Shown: piece after piece, positions 11,290-22,061 of the stretch
Position numbering within the stretch: position 1 is the first letter of the stretch
Layout of the letters: the number at the start of each line of letters is the position of its first letter
Origin: Bactrocera neohumeralis
Taxonomy: Eukaryota > Arthropoda > Insecta > Diptera > Tephritidae
Length of the DNA stretch: 64,000 bases
Direction: 5' to 3'
Assembly (NCBI RefSeq): GCF_024586455.1
Contig: NC_065921.1
Span: 50,180,574 to 50,244,573, forward strand
Position numbers and translations under genes: made by a program
The notes under the pieces: model-generated
The model's input: only the letters and a program-made list of their open reading frames with translations
Databases searched by the model: none
What the model was told of the DNA's origin: nothing

Positions 11290-12770
11290 GTATTATTCAG
11301 ATTAAATATAAAATAAATTTTGTTATATTGGGCTTTAGTGGGGCGTGGGAAGCACTGTACTAATGATCAAAGAAACTTAAGTTTAAAACAAAACTTCTCT
11401 TGTGCTCGACAAAAGTGATTATGAATGCTATAAACTTTAAAGCTAAGCCGGAAACACGCGCAGGACAACAATAAGCACTAGGTGCTCCTATAAAAAAAAA
11501 AATAATGCTCCCGTTGTTGTTTATAATTTGTATTAAAATGCAAAAATGTCAAATGAAACAAATGAAGTTATACTATAAATTGTTTTATAAGCAAATACCG
11601 CCTAAAATTCTGGCGTCCCAGACAGTTGCTTAACTTACCTACATATGTATGTATGTATATGGACGTTGGACCACACAAATGTTAAATTGAGTAAAAATTG
11701 ATATTGTATTATTATGAAACTGTTTCAAATGTTCCTTGACACCCAAGAGGGGTTACCACGCCCACAGAACACTATCGCTTATTACCGTTATTTTTGGTAA
11801 AATGAAAGCCATAGGCACTCAGTCTAAGATACATACTTATGTAATAAGTATCTGCGAACTTGATAAGTTTTGATCCGATTTCGATTATTTTGTACAAAGT
11901 TTTAATCCGATTACTGCGTTGTTTGTTGACTTGTAAACGTAAGAATCAAATGGAATTTGAAATTATATTATATGGGTATTAGGCGTGGATTTATTCGATA
12001 TTATCCATTTTCAGAAAAAAACTTGTGTGTTCCATATTTTCCTCAGCCAATAGCATTCGAAAATTGACAAATTGCTCGCCCAATCAAAAATCTCTACCCT
12101 TAATAGTAATGCAATAGTTCTGTTAATTCGCGTAACTAGTCAAAACCCCATTTGCGGAAAAGTTTCAGAATTCCTTTTAGGATTGAGATCGGACGTTACC
12201 ATCTTTCCTTAGAAATACGAATACACAAATAATGTACAATGCCATAGGAAAAGGAAACACAGACATACTTAACACAACATTATATAGAAATTTGAAAATA
12301 AATTCCAAAAGGTGATTCGCTTATCTGACTTAAATGAGGGTGGTTGAAACTGGAATGACTACGACGGACAAAGTCCAAATATTCGTAAAATGAAACGAAA
12401 TAAAACTACACATATAAAAGTCGATTATACAAATTACAAATAAATAACCTATACAACATAGAGCACAATACATTGTACATATACTTAAGTATGTATGTAC
12501 ATTTAAATATACAGTATGTATTGACTTTAAGGCACATGCCAGTGTTATCAATAAGAAATTACGTTGTAGCGCGTGGCGGCCAATTAATATATATGTACAT
12601 ACATTCATATGTAGTACTTGGAAAACCATAATTTTTTTATTAGTGTGTTGAAGTTTTTATATTTAAAACTACCTGCATACGGTTCCACTATCTTTGACTT
12701 TCGTGCTTGTTGGTTAATTACAAATCCGCAATCATAAAATTTGTATAAATACGTACATATGTATGTATAT
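11290..12770. other. No gene; degenerate DINE-like repeat debris
   Basis: Contains phrases such as AAATTGAGTAAAAATTGATAT and CCACGCCCAC (about 11680-11765) that recall the DINE-like bodies, in degenerate form. The rest is AT-rich, with TATG microsatellites near 11642-11658 and 12488-12500. No supported coding sequence. Confidence 0.4.
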
Positions 12771-12773
12771 GTA

Positions 12774-13420
12774 CAGTGTACCAAAAAAGTTTACATACAC
12801 CTAGTTCTATTAAATTACGACACTTTTATTTGTTATAAAATGAATAAATTTTGTGGTCTTTTTCTTTTCATTTCAAAAGATGTATATTTAACATTAAATT
12901 TAGCATATCAAAAAAAAAAAATTTTTTACACAAATAAAAAAAATTAAAGCTAAAGGTTAAAATGGGCATAATTTATATCCAAAAAGTTTCCGTACACTAA
13001 TTATTATTTTTATAAATCAAAAGTAATTACAATAGTTTTATCCGTTTTTGGCCTACATTTTGTTGCTATTATTGTCCCTAGACATCGATGTATGCTCCCC
13101 ACTCCATTGTTAGTATTATTTCCGGATATTTTGACCCCCTAAGTCCATGATCCTGCTTTTTGGCCTAATTTTGATGAAATTCGATGTTTTCGAATACGAT
13201 TTTCAAAAAAGTTCCAGATATTTTGAATAGGATTAATGTATGGTGATTGCGGGGCCTATGAAGTTATTTTTAATTCCATAACAACCATTCACGTACAAGA
13301 TAAGATGGGTGTTTTGGGTCGTCATCCTGTTGTAAATAGAAATGGCCACTATTAACAGCCGATTTAAGCACACTTAAAATTTAAATTTTTTCTTAAAATG
13401 TTCAGATACATATGCTTATC
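12774..13420 (+). repeat. Left arm of the Tc1 foldback
   Basis: About 647 bp that pairs with 13787-14392. Matching landmarks include the terminal 30 bp, TTTGATATGCTAAATTTAA-type blocks, TTGCTATTATTGTCCCTAGA, and TATGCTTATC at the inner end facing GATAAGCATG. Confidence 0.75.
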
Positions 13421-13425
13421 TATTT

Positions 13426-13834
13426 TTGAAATGTACCAAAACAAAAATAAATCCTCAAACAGTAAGGAATGTGTTGAAGAGTGCTGGTTATCATAGACGA
13501 ATCGCACGTAGTAAGCCATACATAAGTAAAGTTAATATAAAGAAGAGGTCGGTGTTTGCTAATCAATATTTAAACGAACCGTATTGGCTATGGAAAATAT
13601 TGTGTTGAATCAAAATTTAATACATTTGGTTCGAATAGATCACGAAAAGTGTGGAGAATGATCAATGAGGAGTCGCAAGGAAAAAATGTATTGCCAACGG
13701 TAAAGAACTGTGGGGGTAATATTATGGTTTGGGGGTATATGGTTGCATCTAGAGTTGGGCATTTGGACTTTATTAGTGAAAACATGGATAAGCATGTGTA
13801 TCTGAACATTTTAAGAAAAAAATTTAAATTTTAG
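13426..13834 (+). pseudogene. Tc1 transposase fragment
   Basis: Two frames cover a Tc1-family core. The first (13426-13608) has the helix-turn-helix-like INPQTVRNVLKSAGY followed by ARSKPYISKVN. The second (13649-13834) has VLPTVKNCGGNIMVWGYM, the conserved region after the first catalytic Asp. Both the N-terminus and the second and third catalytic residues are missing or lie, degraded, in the inverted arm. Not functional. Confidence 0.75.
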
Positions 13835-14392
13835 GTGTGCTTAAATCGGCTGTTAATAGCGGCCACTTCTATTTATAACAGGTTAACGACCCAAAACACA
13901 CGTGTTATCTTGTACGTGAATGGTTGTTATGGAATTAAAAATAATCATAGGTCCCGATCACCATACATTAATCCTATTCAAAATATCTGGATATTTTAGA
14001 AAATCGTATTCGTATGAATTTCATCAAAATAAGGCCAAAAACTGGTTCATGGACTTAGTGGGTCTAAATATTCAATAATACTAGAAATTGAGTGGGAGCA
14101 TACACCGATGTCTAGGGACAATAATAGCAACAAAATGTAGGCTCGTTAAAGTATTTTAATTTCTTTTGATTTATATAAACAACCATTAGTGTATACTTTT
14201 TTGATATAAATTACATTTTAATTGCATTAATTTTTTTTATTTGTGTAAAAAATTTTTTTTTTGATATGCTAAATTTAATGTTAAATATACGTCTTTTGAA
14301 ATGGATAGAAGAAAAATTACAAAATTTATTCAGCAAATAAACGTGTCGTAATTCAATAGAATTAGGTGTATGTAAACTTTATTGGTCCACTG
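13787..14392 (+). repeat. Right arm of the Tc1 foldback
   Basis: About 606 bp, inverse counterpart of 12774-13420 with scattered substitutions and indels. It is the orientation-normal continuation of the transposase gene at 13649-13834 and then runs into the right terminus. Confidence 0.75.
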
Positions 14393-14393
14393 T

Positions 14394-14894
14394 ATGTATT
14401 TATCTGCATTAATTTTCAAACATAAATACACATGTGGACATGTGATTGGTACTTCCAAAACTGAACAGAAGGTACTATTGCCAAATATAGTATAAGTATG
14501 GAATAATCGGATATAATTATGTAGAAGGGCGTTAGAACGTGGATTGATCGTTATAGCTTTCTTAGGCGAAAAATGTCAAGACACAGGGTCGCAATTTATA
14601 TGATATAATCCTACATCTATCTGCATTAGTTTGAGACTTACAAACAACCGTTATGTCAAAATTTATTTCAAGGCTTAAGACTAAAAACTCAATATAAATA
14701 TTTACATATACATACATACATACATAAGTAAACTTGTCTAAAAGGTGTAAAACAAAACATGCTAGCAATGAAGATTCGGCTATACCACTATATCGGTATT
14801 CTCTTTTGTATCCATTCAACTCAAAAACTTTGTTGTTATTTTATACATGCTTTATTCCTTTGACAAGAGAGCAGCGCGCAAAGATAGTGAAAAA
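14394..14894. other. No gene recognised
   Basis: AT-rich, with an ACATACATACAT run at about 14704-14726. No transposon end or protein similarity seen. Confidence 0.4.
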
Positions 14895-15470
14895 CAAGTA
14901 AGGAAGGGCTAAGTTAGGGTGCAACCGAACATTTTATATTCTTGCAATTTACAAGAATCAAAGCCAGGCAAATACTTTATGGTGCAAAATTTCAACCTGA
15001 GCATCGAAATCCAAGCAACTCGTTATCAGTGAAACACGCTCTCTCATTTTCGTTGAGATAACTTACGTATTGGCCGATATATGCGGTACAAAGTCTCGCC
15101 GTAATTCGAAAATTTTTATATTAAGTATATGGGGTACCAAGGTACTAAATCAACCAATTGTTGACATACAGACATACCATTATCAGAGAAGGATAATCGT
15201 TTAATTTTAATTATATATCTCACGCCTTGACCCATATTTTCGATCAAAAGTCAACAATAGGTACCGGGTTCCAAAAATTCACTACCTATGGTCTTGAACA
15301 TACCCTAAAGGCATTATTTGCGCAAAGTTTTATCCCGTTATATGAATCACTTCTTGATTACTTTTGTCTACTGGAGGGTGCTCATCGTCCAATTTTCACT
15401 CCAGCTCCTATAAAGCTCTCTCATACCCTCTCGCAGATAAAATTTAGTGTCTCTGGTGTATTTAGTTATT
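14895..15470 (-). mobile_element. Diverged DINE-like element, reverse orientation
   Basis: Begins CAAGTAAGGAAGGGCTAAGT, then AGGGTGCAACCGAAC and ATTTTATATTCTTGCAA. This is the reverse complement of the 3' end of the elements at 7158, 56169 and 59811. The body differs from those copies (for example CTCACGCCTTGACCCATATT), so this is a separate subfamily. The right boundary is approximate. Confidence 0.55.
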
Positions 15471-15686
15471 GATTTATTGCGCTTCTAGTAGTTTTTAACG
15501 GTACCGTTATATGGGGAGTGTGCGGGGTTATCCTCCGATTCTCACACTGTGGGTAGAAGTTCTTACAGGATTTGTGCTCAGCAAGTTTGGTTGTTGTAGC
15601 TTAAGTGCTTTAGGAGATATGTACATATGTATGTACATACTATATATACATATGTATGTATATAAATTTTTGCGCCCAGGTGCACC

Positions 15687-16698
15687 CAGAGAACATAAAA
15701 CATAGAGAAGGTGCAAATTGAATTCTGTATGATGTTCGATTGGACGGTTAACAGAGCTTATAAAATTGCGACACGGAATTTCACCATTCTCGCTGCTATT
15801 TAGCAGAATTGAGCATGTGAAATGGCAGAAATATATGTAAAGCGACTGAATTCATGCGAGAATGACTAAAGAGAAATGCTTTGAAGAAAAATATGCAAAG
15901 TCACACAAAGAATGTAGAGAAGCATTCTCTAAGACACATATGCGTGATCTTGTATCATATGCATATGAACCATTTTTTTCAGAAAAATTGTAAAAATTTT
16001 AGTTTTTTACAAAATCGTAAAAAATTAGATAAAAATAATTAATTTACATATACATACATATATTTATTTCGTCTATTACAAAGCGAAGATGTGTCAAATG
16101 AACTTCATTTCTTAAAAAAAATTAATGACCTTCATGAAATATGCATATTCGCATTATTTCGTTATCATTTCCATATTTGTACCAATAGAATTTCTGTGAC
16201 ATATACATATGTACATACATATGTATATTATTGCTTTGGTACATTTGTCTGTATGTTTACGAAAGCAAATGCGAGCCATATACATACATATGTACATACA
16301 TTCATAGTAACAAGTGTCGCACGCATCTCCATTGTCACGGTCAACCAATGGCCGAAACTTGCGTTTTGTCAAAGAGTCAAGTGCTGACCAAATTAGGCAC
16401 GACCAGACTGCAACGACGTCTGTCAAATAAAGNNNNNNNNNNNNNNNNNNNNNNNNNNNNNNNNNNNNNNNNNNNNNNNNNNNNNNNNNNNNNNNNNNNN
16501 NNNNNNNNNNNNNNNNNNNNNNNNNNNNNNNNTACGTATTTATTTCTCTTCAAATTCTCTGTTTGAGTATGTGGAGAACTGTTAAAAATGTTAACATTTC
16601 ACAGCGTGAATTCGTAGTTGTGTGGTGAGATTCCGTGTCGCAAATTTATCAAATGTTCGCTGTCGAGCCTGCACCTTCTCTATGTTTTAAGTTCTCTG
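15687..16698. mobile_element. hAT-like non-autonomous element spanning the N gap
   Basis: Left end CAGAGAAC, then CATAGAGAAGGTGCA; right end, inverted, CAGAGAAC, then CATAGAGAAGGTGCA. A second inverted block, GCGACACGGAAT followed by TCACCA, lies about 80 bp inside each end. CAGAGAAC is a known terminus type of insect hAT elements, so the class is inference from that. No clean 8-bp target duplication was found, and the interior contains a 100-N gap, so size and content are uncertain. Confidence 0.55.
16433..16532. other. Assembly gap, exactly 100 N
   Basis: A round-number gap of unknown true length. The left edge (16366-16432) matches one arm of the hairpin repeat at 17798-17998, so an unresolved inverted repeat is a plausible cause. 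Confidence 0.95.
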
Positions 16699-17094
16699 CA
16701 TTGTATATAGTTAGCGCCTAAAAATAGGCTAGTGCAGCAATGGTTAAAATTGTATTTACTCATTTCATAAATTTTTGTTATCAGCTGAACAATATAAGAA
16801 ACATTTGTCAACACTTTTTGTGGAACCACAATAATGGACGACACAGAATGACTGAGTATTTTATTTATTTTGTGGAGGGTTAGTTGCTGTAAATATTATT
16901 TACGAATAAAGCAACGTTATTGTCGGTATAAGAATCTACGGTATTGCATTTGAGGCTTAATTTTGAAAGTAATTGACACAAATTACAAGGTCGCAGAAAA
17001 AAATTATGAGTATTTCATAGGTAGATATATTATTCAAAATTATAATTCTTATTTTTAGGTTTTTTTCATTTTGAACACATGCTTATGTTTATAA

Positions 17095-17190
17095 CAGAGA
17101 ACGTATATTATAGAGAAGGTTCACGACGCCGAGAATTTAGGGATATTTCAATTTTGGGATATTACCTGTTTTGGATGGGTGCATTTCACC
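17095..17190 (+). repeat. hAT-like terminus, left-facing
   Basis: CAGAGAACGTATATTATAG, then AGAAGGT, with GTGCATTTCACCACAG about 80 bp inside. The same order occurs inverted at 21440-21542. They may be the two ends of one large element or two separate relics; flanking 8-mers do not match. Confidence 0.5.
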
Positions 17191-17797
17191 ACAGAAAATT
17201 ATTAGCGCATTTCACCATTTAACATCAGGGGACATGAAAATAGCAGGATTGAGCATTTTCAGTGTTAAATGAGAAAAATAATAATTCCAATGTTAAGGAA
17301 TGTACGCTTACAGATTCGCATATTTACTATGCGCAAACGATGCTGCATATATGTATGTATGTATGTAATTTATAGATCGGTATACATATGTTTGTATGTA
17401 TGTAAATTTGTTATAGAAGCACATAAGTATGTACATACATACTTATATATTTTAAAATTGAGCTATTTTATGATGAATTCCATAAAATCTTTGCAAATAT
17501 ATAATTCAATAAGATTTGTATTACTATCTAATTATGCATTTTATATAGGTTTGGTACGACATTCATATGTATAATAATATACTTAAATAAATATTTGCTT
17601 TCGTCAATAAACTTTTCGATATCATGTTAAATGACCAAGCGGTCGCACATTTGCCCATATATGTATTAACCATACGCATAATGTTCGTAAATTTGTCTAC
17701 ATGCAACAAATGTATGTAAATATGTACATTCAATGCTTCATGCGAAATTTCCGTTGACGCGAACAACCAATAGCGAAGCTCATATTTTTTGCTTTCA

Positions 17798-17998
17798 AGT
17801 CAAAGAGTCAAGTGCTGAACACAATGAGCGCGACAGACTGCAAACGACATCTGCCAAATATTAGAATACACATGTTCTTATGGACACAGTTATGTAGTTC
17901 TGCAGCTGCTTCAATAACTGTGTCCCTAAGAACGTGTGTATTGTAATAATTGACAGATGTCGCTTGCAGTCGGTCGCGCTCATTGTCTTCAGCACTTC
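17798..17998. repeat. Hairpin repeat with arms of about 90 bp
   Basis: The left arm AAGTGCTGAACACAATGAGC through GGACACAGTTAT pairs with the right arm ATAACTGTGTCC through GCTCATTGTCTTCAGCACTT. Mismatches are few and the loop is about 25 bases. A homologue of the left arm abuts the N gap at 16366-16432. It is a palindromic MITE or foldback; no coding capacity. Confidence 0.75.
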
Positions 17999-18897
17999 AA
18001 TGTGCCCAAAGCTGACGCGTCACAACATTGTGTTGTTGGTCCGAGCTGTGCCGAAAACACAAACGAACGATCGCCAATTGCCACTGCATCCCTTGCCGCT
18101 GTACCAGCTTCGCCAACAAATCAGCGTAGATATGTTTGTTCGTGTGTGAGCTGGCATACATATCGACGCAGATTTTTGCGAGTCACGGAAAAATATTTTA
18201 GACAAATATTGTAAATCGACAACGGCTATGTTGCCACTTTTGTCACTTCTTTCTGTGAAGAAGCATCAGAAAATTGTTCAATTTATGATTTTTAGCTTTT
18301 GCCATCGTCGCGAAAAGACTCTTGTGGGCAAAGGCATGCTCGGGGAGATGTTACGGCGTCTGTTTTTATGAATGAAGCAAGTTTGCCTGTTGAAAGTGCG
18401 CTTGCGTTCATGAATGAAAATATTGTTGTTAGGTGTTTTTCTACAAATTTGGGCATCGACTTGGCTGCCATATTGACTTGTGACGCAGCTGATGCTACTT
18501 GAAACCATTGTTGTTTTTGTAGAACAATATTCGTAGTTTTTGCGGGTGACATATCATATGTATGTTGTGTATGCATTATTTGTGTGGGAATGTCATGCGC
18601 ACATATTTACATGTGTACTCATATTTGTATGTTGGTTGGTATACATTATTTGTTCGGCAATGTCGTACACATATGCATGTACATACATACATATAGAGCA
18701 GTGCGCGCACACTTTTTACTGATAAATGATATTACGATTTGAATTTGAATTGTACTTACATACATAAGTATGTGCATATGTAATTATGTATGCGCTGATA
18801 TGTAGATGCGTATGAAAATTAAATGACATATTATTGTAATATGTATATTAAGTTTTTATGATATTATGATAGTATCTCATATACATATTCATACATA

Positions 18898-19125
18898 CAG
18901 TCAGCGTCAAAAATTAGCATACAGCTAGTACTTACATGTGAAACCGTAAAATTTTCTTTAATAAAAACGATTTTTATAAAAATTTTTGTGTGTAATATAT
19001 TATTCACAGTGAGATGTTTTATAAATGACAAATTCCAGGAAAGGAAAAAAAATTATACACAGAATATTCAAAATGAAAGAAAAAAATACCTGAAAATTGC
19101 AATCAAAAGTTAGCATACAGTCTGC
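18898..19125 (+). repeat. Left TIR of the Tc1 element
   Basis: Pairs with 20338-20561. The outer end CAGTCAGCGTCAAAAATTAG and the inner end CAAAAGTTAGCATACAG are conserved in both copies. Confidence 0.85.
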
Positions 19126-19261
19126 AATATTCTCATATTTGAATTTTTTAAGTCCCGTTACTGGCGCCAATGCTTATGAACGTTTTGAGTAAGTCCTTAA
19201 ATTTCAATCACTGTTGAAATTTATTTCGTTGCTTTAATTCGGGCTGAGTGGTTGCGTCAAA

Positions 19262-20288
19262 ATGGTTCGCGGTAAAGATATTTCAGTTGATATTAGAAAT
19301 TTAGTGGTGAGTCACCGAAAAAATGGTAAATCTTTAGGCGAAATTGCCAAAATTTTCAACAAAAGTCGAGCAACGATCCAGAAAATTATAAATAATAATA
19401 CAATTCGTGGAAATACCAATAATGCTCATCGGTCTGGGCGCCCACGTATACTGAGTGCAACTGAAGTACGAAATATTGTTCGAGATGTTAAAAAAAAATC
19501 CGAGTTCTAGCGCAGTAAAAATTGCTGAAAATCTCTCCCAGGAACGAAGTACGCCAGTTAGCTCCTCCACCGTACGCAGAGCTCTAAATGAGAATGGACT
19601 TCATGGTAGAGTACCAAGAAAGAAACCTTATATTTCTGCTCGAAATCGGGTGAAACGCCTCAGCTTTGCAAAAAATCATTTAGGGGATCCACAAGCTTTC
19701 TGGAATAACATTATATTCACCGATGAGAGCAAATTCGAGATATTTGGCAGAAAAAATCAAGGTAAGATTTGGAGAACACCAAACAGTGAGCTTCTTCCAC
19801 AAAACCTGATTCCTACTGTCAAGCACGGCGGAGGCTCCGTGATGGTTTGGGGATGTATGTCAGCTGGTGGTACTGGAAATCTCGTTTTTATTGAATCAAC
19901 GATGAATAGCAGAGACTACCTAGCGATATTAAAAGACAATTTAAGAGAGAGTGTGCAAAAATTGGGTCTTACACAGCCTTGGGTCTTTCAGCAAGACAAC
20001 GACCCAAAGCATACAGCGCGTATTGTCAAGGAATGGTTATTATACAACACTCCAAAGCAATTAAATTCGCCTCCGCAATCGCCAGATCTCAATCCTATTG
20101 AGAATTTGTGGGATATTTTAGATAAAAATATAAGAAAGCGTCCCATAAACTGCAAAAATGACTTACGAGTGGCCTTGATGGAGGAATGGGCGAAAATTCC
20201 ATCTGAAGTTACCCAAAATTTGGTGAGCTCCATGCAACGACGTATGGAAGCAGTTATAAAGTCTAAAGGAGGTCCAACTAAATATTAG
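19262..20288 (+). pseudogene. Tc1 transposase with one frameshift
   Basis: Cuts and pastes the element at TA sites. The N-terminal frame (19262-19510) has two helix-turn-helix segments, including KSLGEIAKIFNKSRATIQKI and the GRP linker (HRSGRPRI). The second frame (19455-20288) continues with VSSSTVRRALNENGLHGRVP and the catalytic core: FTDESKF, VFQQDNDPKHT and SPDLNPIENLW. There are 34 residues between the second Asp and the Glu, the DD34E signature of Tc1. The break is at a run of nine A (19490-19498); eight would keep the frame. The joined length is about 340 residues, typical for Tc1. The shift may be real or an assembly error. Confidence 0.9.
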
Positions 20289-20337
20289 ATTTCGTTTTTC
20301 TGTCTAAGGTAATATAAAAAATTCTTATGTAACACAT

Positions 20338-20561
20338 TCTGTATGCTAACTTTTGATTGCAATTTTCAGGTATTTTTTTCTTTCATTTTGAATATTCTGT
20401 GAATAATTTTTTTTCCTTTCCTGGAATTTGTCATTTATAAAACATCTCACTGTGAAAAATATATCACACACAAAAATTTTTACAAAAATCGTTTTTATTA
20501 AAGAAAATTTTACGGTTTCACATGTAAGTACTAGCTGTATGCTAATTTTTGACGCTGACTG
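20338..20561 (+). repeat. Right TIR of the Tc1 element
   Basis: Inverse of 18898-19125, ending CTAATTTTTGACGCTGACTG before TA. Confidence 0.85.
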
Positions 20562-20636
20562 TATGTATATTATATTTACAAACATATCCATATACATATG
20601 AAATTATAATATATTCTCAAACATAAGAAATATTTC

Positions 20637-21180
20637 TCATCCTACTTTTTTATTATATAACTACACCGAAAAAGATATTAAAAGGTGCCTCGCAAACTTC
20701 ATCAAAAAACAACGTGTCTCTAATTATGAAAACAAAATTAATGCTCATTATAAGACTATGCACCAGTTATCTCAACAGCATGGCAGTAAATCGAATTTTA
20801 AAACAAAACACCAGCAACTTGTTTTGATGAGACTTAAACTCGGCCACACAAAATTAACGCACGGATATTTACTTTCAAAAGATTCACCACCACTTTGCAT
20901 GAACTGCAATGATACCCTGACCATGCAACATCTAATAAACTGCTACAATGACACATCGCAAAATGTTGATTTGCATACCGCTATAGCCACACTGGACTAC
21001 GTAAATATAAGAAAACATCTACCTGCTATATTATTAAAATTAATTTAAAATTGTAATGTTTATATAAGTAAATTAATATGTACTAAATGGGACGAAGGCC
21101 TAAGCAGCCAGTTCCTTTTTTTTTCTAGTATGTTTGTAAATTGATTTACAAGTCATATTATAATAAATAAATAAATAAAT
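20637..21180 (+). mobile_element. 5'-truncated LINE with target duplication
   Basis: An insertion between direct repeats ATAAGAAATATTTC (20623-20636 and 21179-21192), ending in an (AATA)n tail. The open frame (about 20660-21048) encodes the C-terminus of a LINE polyprotein. It has LVLMRLKLGHTKLTHGYLL followed by a Cys-His cluster, CMNCNDTLTMQHLINC, which sits after RNase H in I/R1/LOA-type elements. Clade assignment is tentative. The clean 14-bp duplication and intact frame suggest a relatively recent insertion. Confidence 0.8.
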
Positions 21181-21189
21181 AAGAAATAT

Positions 21190-21439
21190 TTCAATAAATA
21201 ACTCTTAATTGCACATTAACTACAAATATTGTTTTGAAAATAGCATAATTTAATTAGAATGATATAAATTATGCATATATTCATAGAAATACGCAAAATG
21301 ATAATCACATCAATTAACATGATGGCATAGGAGCATATAAAAATGTAAGCAAAAGGCCAACATACGTCTGTAATAGCAATGCATGTTTCTGAGCACAATT
21401 TTCATTAAATGCTCAGCTCTGTTCACACGCCACTCCTTT
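21190..21439. other. No gene recognised
   Basis: AT-rich spacer between the LINE insertion and the hAT-like terminus. Short frames only. Confidence 0.4.
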
Positions 21440-21542
21440 CTTAGCCTAGCTGTGGTGAAATGCACTCATCGCATTTTGTTAGCTTTTGACAGTTTACACG
21501 CCTGTCCGTTGTTGGACCTTCTCTATAAATTTACGTTCTCTG
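21440..21542 (-). repeat. hAT-like terminus, right-facing
   Basis: On the minus strand reads CAGAGAACGTAAATTTATAG, AGAAGGTCC and, about 75 bp inside, GTGCATTTCACCACAG. Counterpart of 17095-17190. Confidence 0.5.
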
Positions 21543-22061
21543 CTTGTACTATACTTTGTATGTCAATGTACACGTCAGAATGCTAATACTTTGAAGGCAA
21601 GTGTACATATGTGCCAGAGCGTTATTTATATTAGCAGAAATAGAGAAACTGTTACTGAGTGAGGTCTGATCGTATTCTACGAACGGAGAGAGAAGCGAAG
21701 CAGGAACTTATTCCAGTATGAGAGCGCTTTAAAATTAGCGTTTTTTATAAAATTTTCCATTATGGCCAGATTGGACAAAATAATACTTTTTGGGCATTTA
21801 AATTAAAACACCCAACATTTAGTACAAATAAAAATTACTATATAGTGGTTAATTAATATATAGAGAAACTATTTTAATCTTTTTATGGTATGTTAAAACA
21901 ACTGACTTTTGACATTTCAATACCCAATAAAAAGATTTAAGCTTTTTAGCTCTCAATCAATAAATGTTTTTAATAATTTTCCATTGAAAATAATACTTTG
22001 ATGCATCAGATTACAAAATATTTCATCAAATGCAATTATATTTCACAACTTCATTTAATTT

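Larger units (their letters stand above)
12774..14392 (+). mobile_element. Tc1-like relic reorganised as a foldback element
   Basis: Flanked by TA (12772-12773 and 14393-14394), with ends CAGTGTACCAAAAAAGTTTA and the complement of TAAACTTTATTGGTCCACTG. The inverted arms run far past a normal Tc1 terminus. The left arm 12774-13420 is a diverged inverse copy of 13787-14392, and it includes the 3' part of the transposase region. Only about 366 bp in the middle is unique. Part of the transposase has therefore been duplicated in inverse orientation. Confidence 0.8.
18898..20561 (+). mobile_element. Near-complete Tc1 element (DD34E)
   Basis: Flanked by TA (18896-18897 and 20562-20563). Inverted repeats of roughly 225 bp start CAGTCAGCGTCAAAAATTAG and differ only at scattered bases. 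The repeats also contain internal copies of GTTAGCATACAG near 19110 and 20340. The transposase is complete apart from one shift in an A-run. This is the best preserved DNA transposon in the window. Confidence 0.9.

Noticed and set aside
16231..16566. 111-codon plus-strand frame across the N gap
   Set aside because: Contains 34 undefined residues from the 100 N; a computational artefact.
18278..18576. Overlapping frames on both strands near 18.3-18.5 kb, considered as a host exon
   Set aside because: No splice context, family motif or strand preference that I can support.
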